This document shows positions 47,479 through 57,547 of a stretch of 64,000 nucleotides of DNA, piece by piece. The DNA is from Glaciecola sp. Lineage in GTDB: Bacteria; Pseudomonadota; Gammaproteobacteria; Enterobacterales; Alteromonadaceae. The stretch is taken from contig JAAZVZ010000004.1 in the NCBI GenBank assembly GCA_018623155.1, positions 62,001-126,000 on the forward strand. The letters are read 5' to 3'. The number at the start of each line of letters is the position of its first letter. Within the stretch, counting starts at the first letter, position 1. The translations under genes and the position numbers were made by a program. The notes below the pieces were generated by a model. The model was not told the DNA's origin and made no database searches. It saw nothing but the letters and a program-made list of their open reading frames with translations.

Positions 47479-48789
47479 ATGAAAGATATTTCTGCTTTAT
47501 ATCCCGCGCACCTTGCGCACTTACAACAGGTCACCAAAGAAGCATTAGCCAGGGAGGGGATTGATGGTTTAGTGATTCACTCAGGTCAACAAAAACGTAT
47601 GTTCTTAGATGACAATCACTATCCGTTTCACGTCAATCCTCAATTTAAAGTATGGTGCCCTGTCGTGGATAACCCGAATTGCTGGCTTGTGGTGGATGGG
47701 GTCAGTAAGCCCAAGCTGATATTTTACCGTCCAGATGATTTTTGGCATAAAGTACCGCCAGCACCAAAGGATTTTTGGGTCTCCGAGTTCGATGTGGTGT
47801 TAATCGCTCAAACCGACCATGCCGAGAAGCATCTGCCATCTGATAAATCGCGCTATGCTTATATCGGTGAATGCATAGACGTTGCTAAGGCACTAGGTTT
47901 TGAAAATGTTAATCCAGACAAAGTACTACATTACTTGCATTACCACCGTGCAGTCAAAACCGATTATGAGTTGGCTTGTATGCGTAAAGCGAATCAAATT
48001 GCGTTGGCGGCACATGCCAGTGCTGAAGTCGCCTTCCGTAAAGGTGCCTCGGAATTTGAGATCAACTTGGCGTATCTCAAAACTGCTCGTCAAGGCGACA
48101 ACCAAGTCCCTTACTCGAATATTGTTGCGCTCAATCAAAATAGTGCGATTCTGCATTACACTGTTTTAGAAACTCAAAGCCCAGACGAATCTCGCAGTTT
48201 TTTAATTGATGCAGGTGCGTCTTTTCATGGCTATGCTGCTGATATAACGAGAACCTATGCTCAGGCCGAAAATGACTTTGCGCGTATGATAGAAGCAGTG
48301 GATGCATTGACTTTATCCTTAGCCGACACATTGAAACCTGGATTATCGTACGTGAGCATTCATGAGCTCGCGCACGATGGTATTGCGCAAATATTACATG
48401 ATTTTGGGATCGTCAATCTCTCCCCAAGAAAAATTGTCGAGACGGGTATTAGTAAGACCTTTTTCCCTCATGGTATTGGGCATTTCTTGGGGCTACAAGT
48501 ACACGATGTAGGTGGCCATGTTCGCGACGATAGCGGTACGCCCAATCCTGCACCAGCTGCGCATCCATTTTTGCGCTGTACTCGCACCATAGAGGCTGGA
48601 CATGTATATACCATCGAACCTGGATTGTATTTTATTGACAGTTTACTTGCGAAACTCAAAGATACACCCGATTCGGTATACATAAATTGGGATCGCATTG
48701 ACGAGTTCAGACCGTTCGGTGGGATCCGGGTCGAAGACAATGTGATTGTGCATGCTACACACAACGAAAATATGTCTCGACCAAGTTAG
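47479..48789 (+). CDS. pepQ: Xaa-Pro dipeptidase PepQ
   Basis: 436 residues. M24 metallopeptidase that splits dipeptides with C-terminal proline. The pita-bread domain has five metal ligands: Asp residues in LIDAGASFHGYAADITRTY, His in FFPHGIGHFLGLQVHD, Glu in TIEPGLYF and the final Glu in GGIRVEDN. Length matches PepQ of E. coli (443). The proline released would feed PutA at the window start (inference). It stands 32 bases after slt and has no strong ribosome site. Confidence 0.94.
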   Translation: MKDISALYPAHLAHLQQVTKEALAREGIDGLVIHSGQQKRMFLDDNHYPFHVNPQFKVWCPVVDNPNCWLVVDGVSKPKLIFYRPDDFWHKVPPAPKDFWVSEFDVVLIAQTDHAEKHLPSDKSRYAYIGECIDVAKALGFENVNPDKVLHYLHYHRAVKTDYELACMRKANQIALAAHASAEVAFRKGASEFEINLAYLKTARQGDNQVPYSNIVALNQNSAILHYTVLETQSPDESRSFLIDAGASFHGYAADITRTYAQAENDFARMIEAVDALTLSLADTLKPGLSYVSIHELAHDGIAQILHDFGIVNLSPRKIVETGISKTFFPHGIGHFLGLQVHDVGGHVRDDSGTPNPAPAAHPFLRCTRTIEAGHVYTIEPGLYFIDSLLAKLKDTPDSVYINWDRIDEFRPFGGIRVEDNVIVHATHNENMSRPS

Positions 48790-48823
48790 TTTGGAACTGG
48801 AGTGATATAAAAGGACTTAAAGC

Positions 48824-49804
48824 CTAAAGGTCTCGTTCAACTGCAATGTGAGCGAGACCAATTAAAGCCTCTTTATAAGGTGATGCTGGTAATGAATCTA
48901 AGTGTTTAATTGCCAGTTCAGCTTCAGCTTTAGCTTTATCCATGGTGTATGCAATGGCGCCAGTTTGTGCCATTGCATCAAGAATGAGGTCCAAATGAGT
49001 TAAACCATTACCGTGCTCAATTGCTCCACGAATGATATTTTGTGTGTTTTCATCACTATGCCACATCGCATAAAGTAGAGGGAGTGTAGGCTTTCCTTCT
49101 GCTAAATCATCACCTACGTTTTTACCCATATCGTTAGCATCTGCCGTATAGTCTAAGACATCATCAACAAGTTGAAACGCCGTTCCCAGATGTTTTCCGT
49201 ACTCTTGAAGAGCGTGTTGTATGGTCTCATCTTGCTGAGTAATGACAGCGGCCAGTTGCGTTGCGGCCTCAAATAGGCGTGCAGTTTTGGAGTATATCAC
49301 CGCCATGTAGGAGCTTTCGGTGGTATCTGGGTCATTGACATTCATCAACTGCATCACTTCACCTTGCGCGATTTCATTGGTCGCATCAGATAAAATTTGC
49401 ATCACCTTCATCGAGTCAAGGGTGACCATCATTTGAAAGGCACGAGAATACAAAAAATCCCCAACTAATACACTGGCTTCATTGCCAAACATAGCGTTAG
49501 CGGTTTCACGACCTCTGCGCATTTTTGAATCATCGACCACATCATCATGGAGTAATGTTGCGGTATGAATGAATTCGATGATTGCCGCTAACGTATGATG
49601 TTGGTTGTTCTCAATACTTAAAGCACGAGCTGCGAGCACCGTTAACAATGGGCGTAAGCGTTTGCCACCACTGTTAACGATGTAAAATCCCAATTGATTC
49701 ACCAAACTTACATCACTAGCCACTTGCTCTTGAATCAATGCGTTGACTGCAAGCATATCGGCATGTGCAAGATCGGTTATTTGGGATAAAGACATCGTAG
49801 ACAT
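48824..49804 (-). CDS. ispB: Octaprenyl diphosphate synthase IspB
   Basis: 326 residues from ATG 49804; another ATG three codons later is possible, and neither has a clear ribosome site. Makes the C40 side chain of ubiquinone and menaquinone from IPP and farnesyl diphosphate. Both aspartate-rich motifs are intact: first LLHDDVVDDSKMRRG, second AFQLVDDVLDYTAD; SGGKRLRPLLTVLAA precedes them. It is divergent from rplU, the same arrangement as in E. coli. Confidence 0.95.
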   Translation of the reverse strand: MSTMSLSQITDLAHADMLAVNALIQEQVASDVSLVNQLGFYIVNSGGKRLRPLLTVLAARALSIENNQHHTLAAIIEFIHTATLLHDDVVDDSKMRRGRETANAMFGNEASVLVGDFLYSRAFQMMVTLDSMKVMQILSDATNEIAQGEVMQLMNVNDPDTTESSYMAVIYSKTARLFEAATQLAAVITQQDETIQHALQEYGKHLGTAFQLVDDVLDYTADANDMGKNVGDDLAEGKPTLPLLYAMWHSDENTQNIIRGAIEHGNGLTHLDLILDAMAQTGAIAYTMDKAKAEAELAIKHLDSLPASPYKEALIGLAHIAVERDL

Positions 49805-49971
49805 AGTCAAGTATTGGTACTAGCTGAAAGTTTCGTTCTGTTTAGGGGGATGCAAAATACAGTTTATGATGGAAAAAATCAATAATACCTTGCGCTTTGT
49901 GGTTTATTTTAGACAGTTATGACTGAATGATTAGTGAAAAGTAAAAAAAACACAATTTATTTGGATCTTGC

Positions 49972-50000
49972 TTGATCAAGGCAAGGTCTTTGCGTATAAT
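49972..50000 (+). promoter_or_regulatory. Sigma-70 promoter of rplU-rpmA
   Basis: TTGATC (49972-49977) and TATAAT (49995-50000) separated by exactly 17 bases, followed by a GC-rich start region (CCGCGCCC), typical of stringently controlled ribosomal promoters. The rplU ATG lies 53 bases downstream of the -10. The rest of the 248-base gap to ispB is AT-rich with nothing else recognised. Confidence 0.8.
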
Positions 50001-50052
50001 CCGCGCCCTGTATTTTTAATTATTGTGCAATGTGCACAGAGCGGAGTTTTAT

Positions 50053-50364
50053 ATGTACGCGGTTTTCCAAAGTGGTGGTAAACAACACCGTGTGGCTGAA
50101 GGCCAGACCGTTCGTTTGGAGAAAATCGAAGTTGCTCCAGGTGACTCGGTAGAATTCGACAATGTATTAATGGTTAGCAATGGTGACGATGTTAAAATCG
50201 GTACGCCGGTAGTAGCTAACGCTAAAGTAACTGCTGAAGTGATTACTCACGGTCGTGGCGATAAAGTAAAAATCGTCAAGTTCCGTCGTCGTAAGCACTC
50301 GCGTAAGCAGCAAGGTCATCGTCAGTGGTTCACAGAAGTGAAAATCACTGGTATTAACGCATAA
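50053..50364 (+). CDS. rplU: 50S ribosomal protein L21
   Basis: 103 residues from the ATG preceded by GCGGAG; a longer in-frame form would begin at a site without support. The N terminus [17 protein letters not shown] and the basic C-terminal segment [20 protein letters not shown] are the L21 signatures. It is followed by rpmA after 16 bases, as in nearly all bacteria. Confidence 0.98.
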   Translation: MYAVFQSGGKQHRVAEGQTVRLEKIEVAPGDSVEFDNVLMVSNGDDVKIGTPVVANAKVTAEVITHGRGDKVKIVKFRRRKHSRKQQGHRQWFTEVKITGINA

Positions 50365-50380
50365 TAGGAGTAACTAACTA

Positions 50381-50632
50381 ATGGCTCACAAAAAAGCTGG
50401 TGGTAGTACCAAAAACGGTCGTGATTCAGAAAGTAAACGTCTAGGCGTTAAGCGTTTCGGCGGTCAGTCTGTATTAGCGGGTAATATTATTGTTCGTCAA
50501 CGTGGTACTCGCTTCCACCCTGGAAACAACATGGGTATTGGTCGTGATCACACTTTGTTTGCATTATCTGACGGTAAAGTTCAGTTTGATGTTAAGAACA
50601 ACAAAAAAGTCGTTAGTATCGTTGCTGAGTAA
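50381..50632 (+). CDS. rpmA: 50S ribosomal protein L27
   Basis: 83 residues. The N terminus [20 protein letters not shown] reaches the peptidyl-transferase centre. The segment [20 protein letters not shown] is diagnostic. The ribosome site TAGGAG precedes it. A strong terminator follows 28 bases after the stop. Confidence 0.98.
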   Translation: MAHKKAGGSTKNGRDSESKRLGVKRFGGQSVLAGNIIVRQRGTRFHPGNNMGIGRDHTLFALSDGKVQFDVKNNKKVVSIVAE

Positions 50633-50660
50633 GCAACACTAATCACTTTTAGATTCTAAG

Positions 50661-50697
50661 AAATCCCGAGCATCAAGTGATGTTCGGGATTTTTATT
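50661..50697 (+). terminator. Intrinsic terminator of rplU-rpmA
   Basis: Long hairpin AAATCCCGA-G-CATCA with matching TGATG-T-TCGGGATTT and a two-base loop, followed by TTTTATTT. One G-U pair in the stem. Confidence 0.92.
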
Positions 50698-50757
50698 TGT
50701 CTGCCATCATTGATGGCTAGGCGCTTATTTAACTTTATAATCAGTACTAATCATCCT

Positions 50758-50776
50758 TTATACAATCATGTATAAT
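50758..50776 (+). promoter_or_regulatory. Palindrome over a putative obgE -10 element
   Basis: TTATAC / GTATAA around AATCAT, with TATAAT at 50771-50776 forming a possible -10, 31 bases before the obgE ATG. The matching -35 is poor. It may be chance in AT-rich sequence. Confidence 0.35.
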
Positions 50777-50807
50777 TAAGGGTGTTTGAACAAATAGTGA
50801 CTTCTAG

Positions 50808-51965
<1,158 letters not shown>

Positions 51966-51973
51966 ATTCGTTG

Positions 51974-52708
51974 TTATATCGGTTCGGCATAAATATTAAA
52001 TAATCCAAAGTCACTAAGAAATTGTTGTGGATTGCTTAATATACTGTGAGACAACTCATTGATGAGCTGTAGGTGCTTACTGTGTTGTGTATGCGGGATG
52101 TGATTTAGCAAAGAAGTCCAATGTTCGGCTGTTACAACGGCTTTCTTCGGCATTTGATCTGAAAACTCTTGTACCACAAAACCACAGTCTTCGATCAATC
52201 CTAATAAGGACATATAGTTATGGAATTGCATCTGCCATTGCTTATGAAAAAAGCTTTGACCATAAGTAGCGTGAGCAACCATGACGAGTGGCACATTAAG
52301 CCGGCGGATGTCAGTGAGTAATTGTCTCTGCTCTTTGATATGTGAAAATGATTCAAACATCAGTACCGTATTAAAATAGCTATCCAAGCTAGGTAAGCCA
52401 TGGTTTAAGTCGTGTTGAATGGTCAGTGCTTTTGGTGTTCTTTTAATAATGTAATTAAGTTGCTCGGCACTGTCTGAAACGCACGTAACTGTGTGTCCTT
52501 TTGCACTGAGAAATCGAGCTGGACCACCATAACCGCATCCGAGATCAAGAACATGGCCCTCAAGGTAAGGTAATATGTCAATCACTGAATTAACAAATGG
52601 ATTGGCATGTTCTCCTTTACAACCAAAATGATAATGCATATCAACAGATGAAAGTAAATTCTCCCACTGAGATATATCAGTACCGTCATATAATGGTCGC
52701 GCGTGCAT
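51974..52708 (-). CDS. SAM-dependent methyltransferase of unknown substrate
   Basis: 244 residues. Class I Rossmann methyltransferase: SAM loop VLDLGCGYGGPARFLSAKGH near residues 53-72, an acidic residue at the end of the next strand (CVSDSAEQLNYII), and motif IV region FNTVLMFESFSHI. The N-terminal segment (HYHFGCKGEHANPF) and the helical C-terminal tail are not recognised. Substrate unknown; small-molecule methylation is the most likely type from the fold. It lies tail to tail with obgE and downstream of an isoprenylcysteine-methyltransferase-like gene on the same strand, 76 bases away. Confidence 0.75.
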   Translation of the reverse strand: MHARPLYDGTDISQWENLLSSVDMHYHFGCKGEHANPFVNSVIDILPYLEGHVLDLGCGYGGPARFLSAKGHTVTCVSDSAEQLNYIIKRTPKALTIQHDLNHGLPSLDSYFNTVLMFESFSHIKEQRQLLTDIRRLNVPLVMVAHATYGQSFFHKQWQMQFHNYMSLLGLIEDCGFVVQEFSDQMPKKAVVTAEHWTSLLNHIPHTQHSKHLQLINELSHSILSNPQQFLSDFGLFNIYAEPI

Positions 52709-52784
52709 AATAGTTCGTTGTGTCCCTTTTGGGTATTGATGATAAATACAAACGTATTATAACTGTCGAGTCATCATTATCCAG

Positions 52785-53249
52785 CTAAAACCAGCGAGCT
52801 ACTCTACGCTGATATTGCTGATAATCTTCGCCAAATTTCTCCAATAATACTCGTTCCTCTGGGAGAACTTGAAACCAATGCAAATAAGCCATACACAGTA
52901 GGGCAAACACAATAAACCCAGAATGCTGCAGATACAGACCAAATGCCACAATAACCATTATAAAGCTGGCATACATAGGATTACGTGAGATAGCAAATAC
53001 ATTGTTTTGTACAATATTCACCGTTTGTTCCGGACGCATTGGGTGAAGCGTCGTTTGGTGCTTTTTAAATGCATAAACGCTCATTGCAGCAAATGTCACA
53101 GCACTGAACAAAACACACGCGGCAAACAAATTTGCCATATTTTGAGGAAAACCAAAGTGTGGAAATACATCACGCGTCAGATACAAGCCAATGACCGCGA
53201 TTAGGGTGACAATAACGGGAGGTATTTTGAGTTCAAGTATACGAAACAT
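52785..53249 (-). CDS. Isoprenylcysteine carboxyl methyltransferase-like membrane protein
   Basis: 154 residues with about four membrane segments. The C-terminal part carries the ICMT/phospholipid methyltransferase pattern: FAISRNPMYASFIMVIVAFGL, then PEERVLLEKFGEDYQQYQRRVARWF, where the RNPMY and EE..L...FG..Y..Y elements form the SAM site. Bacterial members methylate unknown membrane or small-molecule substrates; bacteria lack prenylated cysteine proteins. Together with the downstream soluble methyltransferase this could be a two-gene modification unit, which is inference. Confidence 0.75.
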   Translation of the reverse strand: MFRILELKIPPVIVTLIAVIGLYLTRDVFPHFGFPQNMANLFAACVLFSAVTFAAMSVYAFKKHQTTLHPMRPEQTVNIVQNNVFAISRNPMYASFIMVIVAFGLYLQHSGFIVFALLCMAYLHWFQVLPEERVLLEKFGEDYQQYQRRVARWF

Positions 53250-53328
53250 AACTAATGGTGGTCTTATACTTACCAGATGCCGTACAATATAAACAATCTT
53301 CTATCAACAACGCAACTATGAGTTTTTC

Positions 53329-53820
53329 ATGAGCAAAATGTCAATGATTGTCGCGATGGCACACAATCGGATCATCGGGGCCGACAATGATATGCCATGG
53401 CACATGCCAGCGGATTTAAAACACTTTAAAGCCACTACTATGGGCAAGCCTGTCGTCATGGGGCGCAAGACATATGAGTCCATCGGTCGAGCCTTACCTG
53501 GACGACGAAATATTGTCATTACGCGAGATGATGCATATGAATTAGCTGATGCTGATGTCGCGCATGGTATCGACGACGCATTGGCTTTGTGTGCCAGTGA
53601 AGACGAAGTTATGATCATTGGTGGGGGATCTATCTATGCTGCATTGATAGAGCATGTTGATACGTTGCATTTGACTTTCATTGATGTGAACGTCTCCGGA
53701 GATACTAAGTTTCCAGATTGGCATCAATATGGACAATGGCGAGAAGTCTCACGTGAAGCGCATCTAGCGGATGAGAAAAATCCACATAACTATGAATTTG
53801 TGCAACTAGTTCGAGTCTAA
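53329..53820 (+). CDS. folA: Dihydrofolate reductase FolA
   Basis: 163 residues. NADPH-dependent reduction of dihydrofolate, the target of trimethoprim. Conserved segments: IVAMAHNRIIGADNDMPWHM with the substrate-binding Asp in PADLKHFKATTMG, GRKTYESIGRALPGRRNIVI and IIGGGSIYAALI. Another ATG lies three codons downstream of the chosen one. Its last 15 bases overlap the convergent M48 gene. Functionally paired with ThyA at 9.9 kb. Confidence 0.95.
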   Translation: MSKMSMIVAMAHNRIIGADNDMPWHMPADLKHFKATTMGKPVVMGRKTYESIGRALPGRRNIVITRDDAYELADADVAHGIDDALALCASEDEVMIIGGGSIYAALIEHVDTLHLTFIDVNVSGDTKFPDWHQYGQWREVSREAHLADEKNPHNYEFVQLVRV

Positions 53821-54792
53821 AGTGAGGGCTTCTAAAGCATCTAGACGTTCGTTTTTGGCAGGATGAGTCGAAAACCACAATGTTTCCGATTTGTCTGAGG
53901 TTTCATGTAAAAGTGCTTCAAGTGCTTCAGCCATTAGACTAGGCGAATAACCAGCTTTCATCAATAATTGGTGTGCATATGCATCTGAGGCGAGCTCAAA
54001 ACTTTGGCTGTGTTGGAACGCGTATAGATTAACAATTGCCGCTAAAAAATCCTCAGAGATACCTTCCTCAGCTCCAAATATGACCGAAGCAATTGCTAAG
54101 CTACCTGAGACAATCACAATTTGTTGCATTGAATGACGCTCTTCAATGTGAGCAAGTTCATGGGCTAAAACGGCTGCGACTAATTCAGGTTTATCAAGTT
54201 TTTGAATAAGTTCATCGGTCACCACAATGGGACCACCGGGAAAAGCAAGAGCGTTGGCGCCAATTGTCTCTGAGGAGTGAAAAAATAACTCAGGACGGGT
54301 TTCAACTTGGCTGTAGCGATGTAATTCTTTGTACATCTCAATGATGTCTAGGCGTTTATCTAACTCGATACGTGAGGGCTCAAAATGCATGTCGTTGATA
54401 CGGTTATAGCCTAACTCTCCGATTTCACGCTCTAATGACAATGGGATCAGATTGACTGTGATGGGGGCTGCATAGACTAATACAATACGCAGTGTCAAAA
54501 TCAGAGCGATAAACGCCATGACCAAAAATAATATGTTGCGCCATGAAAACAGCTCCATGATTGCAATGCCGCGCTGAACTTTGTTGTGTTGTGTATCGAT
54601 AAATTCGTGAGGTAGAACCGTGTCGGCAACAAGACTAGCACCGTTGTCAAAAAAGATTTGACGTCCTTGAAACGACTCTACACACATAGGGATATACGCA
54701 CCAGTGGATAGAATTAACTGTTTATTTTGCCAGTCATATTCGGCTGAAATCGTCACAGCCGATGCGGGCGCAAAATATTTTCCACGAATCAT
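53806..54792 (-). CDS. M48-family membrane metalloprotease
   Basis: 328 residues. Zinc motif HELAH at residues 211-215 followed by IEERH, and a downstream Glu in FELASDAYAH (near 265) as the third ligand: the M48 (HtpX/Oma1-like) pattern. One membrane segment at about 85-110 separates a small N-terminal domain (1-80, mostly beta) from the protease domain. A second hydrophobic stretch overlies the zinc region (VIFGAEE preceded by VSGSLAIAS). It starts 4 bases after the end of a DUF898 gene, so both are cotranscribed; this pairing is recurrent in proteobacteria as I recall. The substrate is unknown. Confidence 0.85.
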   Translation of the reverse strand: MIRGKYFAPASAVTISAEYDWQNKQLILSTGAYIPMCVESFQGRQIFFDNGASLVADTVLPHEFIDTQHNKVQRGIAIMELFSWRNILFLVMAFIALILTLRIVLVYAAPITVNLIPLSLEREIGELGYNRINDMHFEPSRIELDKRLDIIEMYKELHRYSQVETRPELFFHSSETIGANALAFPGGPIVVTDELIQKLDKPELVAAVLAHELAHIEERHSMQQIVIVSGSLAIASVIFGAEEGISEDFLAAIVNLYAFQHSQSFELASDAYAHQLLMKAGYSPSLMAEALEALLHETSDKSETLWFSTHPAKNERLDALEALTLDSN

Positions 54793-54796
54793 AATC

Positions 54797-55843
54797 TTAC
54801 AGACCCAATTCTACGCCTTCAAAGTCTGCAAACTCTTCACCGATAGACGATTGTGCTTTTTGCGCAGTGCCAATGAAATCTGAAAAATCAGGATTTGTCT
54901 GGGTTTGGATATTGTCGCAGAGATAGCGAGATTTACGCACTTGTGCCCACGGTATAGCGAGACCAACAGTGAAGACAATGGCGACGAGATTGGAAAATAA
55001 AATCCATAACAAACGCGTTGAAGAAATGGTGTTTGAAAATCTCATGTAGCTATCCAGTCTCAGCGCGTTGAAAACCAACCGCAAACAGCAGATGCGATAA
55101 ATGACAAAAATGAACAATATCGTGAAATAAACACCAAATACTAGAATAAACATACCAAGCTCAATCCCTCCATCAAGATTGAGTTGTATTGCAGTAGTGA
55201 TATAAACAAGCCCAAGCATCGCTAGAATGGGTAGGACAACCACTTTGAGAAACATTAGGTAAAATAGTGTGTATGTCAAATCTGCAGTAAGGTGTTTGCC
55301 TCCATAACTTAAGTTATTGTAGACATACCCGAATGCTTTTTTGACCGCAACGGGTGCTAATAGACCGAGACTCAAAACGGTTAAAATTGGCATTATCTGA
55401 AAAGTGAGAAACGCCTCCCAATAATCACCACTAAATTTAAATCTAAGATTGCGATAAGACGTGATTTTTGCATTAAACTCTAATGAAAGATTGATTAAAT
55501 ATGGGATGGCAAAAAATAAAATAATAATTAAAAAAGTATAAATCACAGGGAAAAACGATGCTGCTATGTTTAACAATATTAATGTTCCTACAACGATGAC
55601 CCTTCCTTTTAGAATTTGTATGGCCTCAGCGTGATAACCAAACGCATAATCGTCAAGGTAGGTATGATTATAGAAGTATTGTAAGCGTCTGACTTTGGCC
55701 CAAGCACTGTATATACCTAATGTTATTATGGAAAGGAGGAGGTTTGAGAGCCAGATGCCAAAGTATTCAGAAGTGAGCCCTGAAAAACGCATTGGTCTAG
55801 GTTTGCCTAAACTTTGGTCTAGTTGGGGGTGCGGTTCCTGCAT
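54797..55843 (-). CDS. DUF898 (YjgN-like) multi-span membrane protein
   Basis: 348 residues from ATG 55843 with GGAAG upstream; an in-frame TTG four codons earlier would swallow it. About eight membrane segments. The family motif appears twice: LLLSIITLGIYSAWAKVRRL near residue 40 and, weaker, NLVAIVFTVGLAIPWAQVRK near residue 295, an internal duplication typical of DUF898. Function is unknown for the whole family. The M48 protease encoded 4 bases downstream probably works with it, perhaps cutting or being anchored by it (inference). Confidence 0.83.
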   Translation of the reverse strand: MQEPHPQLDQSLGKPRPMRFSGLTSEYFGIWLSNLLLSIITLGIYSAWAKVRRLQYFYNHTYLDDYAFGYHAEAIQILKGRVIVVGTLILLNIAASFFPVIYTFLIIILFFAIPYLINLSLEFNAKITSYRNLRFKFSGDYWEAFLTFQIMPILTVLSLGLLAPVAVKKAFGYVYNNLSYGGKHLTADLTYTLFYLMFLKVVVLPILAMLGLVYITTAIQLNLDGGIELGMFILVFGVYFTILFIFVIYRICCLRLVFNALRLDSYMRFSNTISSTRLLWILFSNLVAIVFTVGLAIPWAQVRKSRYLCDNIQTQTNPDFSDFIGTAQKAQSSIGEEFADFEGVELGL

Positions 55844-55928
55844 TATTGCTTCCAATAGTCTTGATATACAACTCTAGTCTAGCAACAAGTGATTATTAAA
55901 ATCAATGTTAATAATTTGTAAATGGAAA

Positions 55929-56426
55929 CTATTTTTTTACTAATGAAAATGTATAAAAATAACCATAAATACCACTAAATATTACTGAGGGAAGTATCGT
56001 TAATATAATGTTTGGGGTGTTATTAATGATATGGATGCTAGTAATTAGACACGCTTGAAGTAGCATTGGTAAGAGCGGTACCAGAAGGATGCCTGTTACC
56101 TTAGAACCACTCGTATATGTCGCTATGCGATCTAATACTTGATTAAGACTTAGTCGATATTGATTCGCATATGGACTGTCATGATAGGGTAAACAGACCA
56201 AAGGCGTTATAAAAGCAAATGACAGACAAGTGTGATGCAAGCGCTTAAAAAACCACTCGGTTAACCACGTGAATCCCAACGTGATCAATCCACTGGTGAC
56301 ACCTTGTAATAAAGCGGTACGCCATAATGTTGAGGGTGTGATATCAGCATTCATGTTCGCAAAATAGGTCCAACTGGTATACGCAACAAATGCAACACTG
56401 GCTGAAATAATTAAACGTGAGTTCAT
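55929..56426 (-). CDS. Small membrane protein of unknown function
   Basis: 165 residues with about four hydrophobic segments (SASVAFVAYTSWTYF, LQGVTSGLITLGFTWLTEWF, ILLVPLLPMLLQACLITSI, ILPSVIFSGIYGYFYTF). Between the second and third lies a polar loop with TCLSFAFITPLVCLPYHDSPY. Not recognised. It lies three bases after the AEC transporter gene on the same strand, so is probably cotranscribed with it. Confidence 0.65.
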   Translation of the reverse strand: MNSRLIISASVAFVAYTSWTYFANMNADITPSTLWRTALLQGVTSGLITLGFTWLTEWFFKRLHHTCLSFAFITPLVCLPYHDSPYANQYRLSLNQVLDRIATYTSGSKVTGILLVPLLPMLLQACLITSIHIINNTPNIILTILPSVIFSGIYGYFYTFSLVKK

Positions 56427-56429
56427 CGC

Positions 56430-57386
56430 TTATCCTGTTTGCGCAGGTGCAACGACCCCTATAGCAATCAAAATAACGAGTGCCGATAACATAATAGGTA
56501 TGGCTACCAAAGTCGTTGTCACCACTATATTGGCTGCTAATACTGGGTTAGCGTTATTTTTCTTCGCCATAATGTAACTCGCTGCAGCAGTTGGTGAAGC
56601 GCACATCATAAATAAAATGCCCATCTCAATCGGGTCTAGTCCGATCCAATAACCTATACTTAAAATAACGACAGGATAAACAATACATTTACCTATATTT
56701 GCCAAAACCAATGCAAACCAATCACACTTCATAGCATAAAACTGCAAAGAGGCGCCGGTACAAATTAACGCAAGTGGCAAAGTGAGTTGGGCAAAATACG
56801 CAAGACTGACTTGTGCAACCACAGGCAAACTCAAGTGCAAGTATGAAAACCCAAGTGCAATTACAATGGAAACAATGATTGGGTTTTTCGCTAAAGCGGT
56901 GAGGTTGTCTTTGATGGAATGGTTTTTGTCGGTGTAATGGTTAAGTAGTAGTACCGCTAATAGATTATAGATAAGGGTAGTACAGGCCATAAAGACTGAT
57001 GCCGTGGCAAAAAAACTCGGATAAGCATTGGCACTTAATGCTAAGCCAACGATGCCGATATTGGAGCGATAGGCACCTTGTACAACGACACCACGGTCAA
57101 TCCGTTGCTGAACGGCAAAATGGCAAATGATCACAAACAATACGACGAGCGCAATCGTTCCTAGTACACTCACTAAGATCATTTTGGTATTGGCTGCGGT
57201 GGTAAAATCTGCTTGATAGATACTGTTGAATAAGAGCGCAGGTAGAGAAATATTGTAGATAAGTTTAGACGCATCATCGACAAACTCATCTGAAATAAAG
57301 CCAATGCGCTTGAGACAAACACCGACCATAATCAAACAAATTACGGGGCCGACAACAATAAGTGCTGTCATGACGGCAGATGACAT
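56430..57386 (-). CDS. AEC-family (auxin efflux carrier-like) transporter
   Basis: 318 residues with about ten membrane segments; start ATG 57386 chosen, another ATG five codons on is possible. Family phrases: VGVCLKRIGFISDEFVDDASK near the N terminus, YNISLPALLFNSIY, and GILFMMCASPTAAASYIMA near residue 250, which is the C-terminal repeat motif. Bacterial AEC proteins carry malate, malonate or other anions; the substrate here is unknown. Paired with a small membrane protein gene downstream. Confidence 0.85.
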   Translation of the reverse strand: MSSAVMTALIVVGPVICLIMVGVCLKRIGFISDEFVDDASKLIYNISLPALLFNSIYQADFTTAANTKMILVSVLGTIALVVLFVIICHFAVQQRIDRGVVVQGAYRSNIGIVGLALSANAYPSFFATASVFMACTTLIYNLLAVLLLNHYTDKNHSIKDNLTALAKNPIIVSIVIALGFSYLHLSLPVVAQVSLAYFAQLTLPLALICTGASLQFYAMKCDWFALVLANIGKCIVYPVVILSIGYWIGLDPIEMGILFMMCASPTAAASYIMAKKNNANPVLAANIVVTTTLVAIPIMLSALVILIAIGVVAPAQTG

Positions 57387-57547
57387 AAAGTGCTCGCACA
57401 AGTAAAACAACTATTATGGCGCTTGATCATAGGTTGCGCAATGGATCATTCATGCAAAAACACAGCTAACATTAAATTAACAGAAGTCCAAACTAATTTG
57501 TGCTACCCTGCGCGCGACAAAGACAGATACAAAACGCGTGAAAATAT

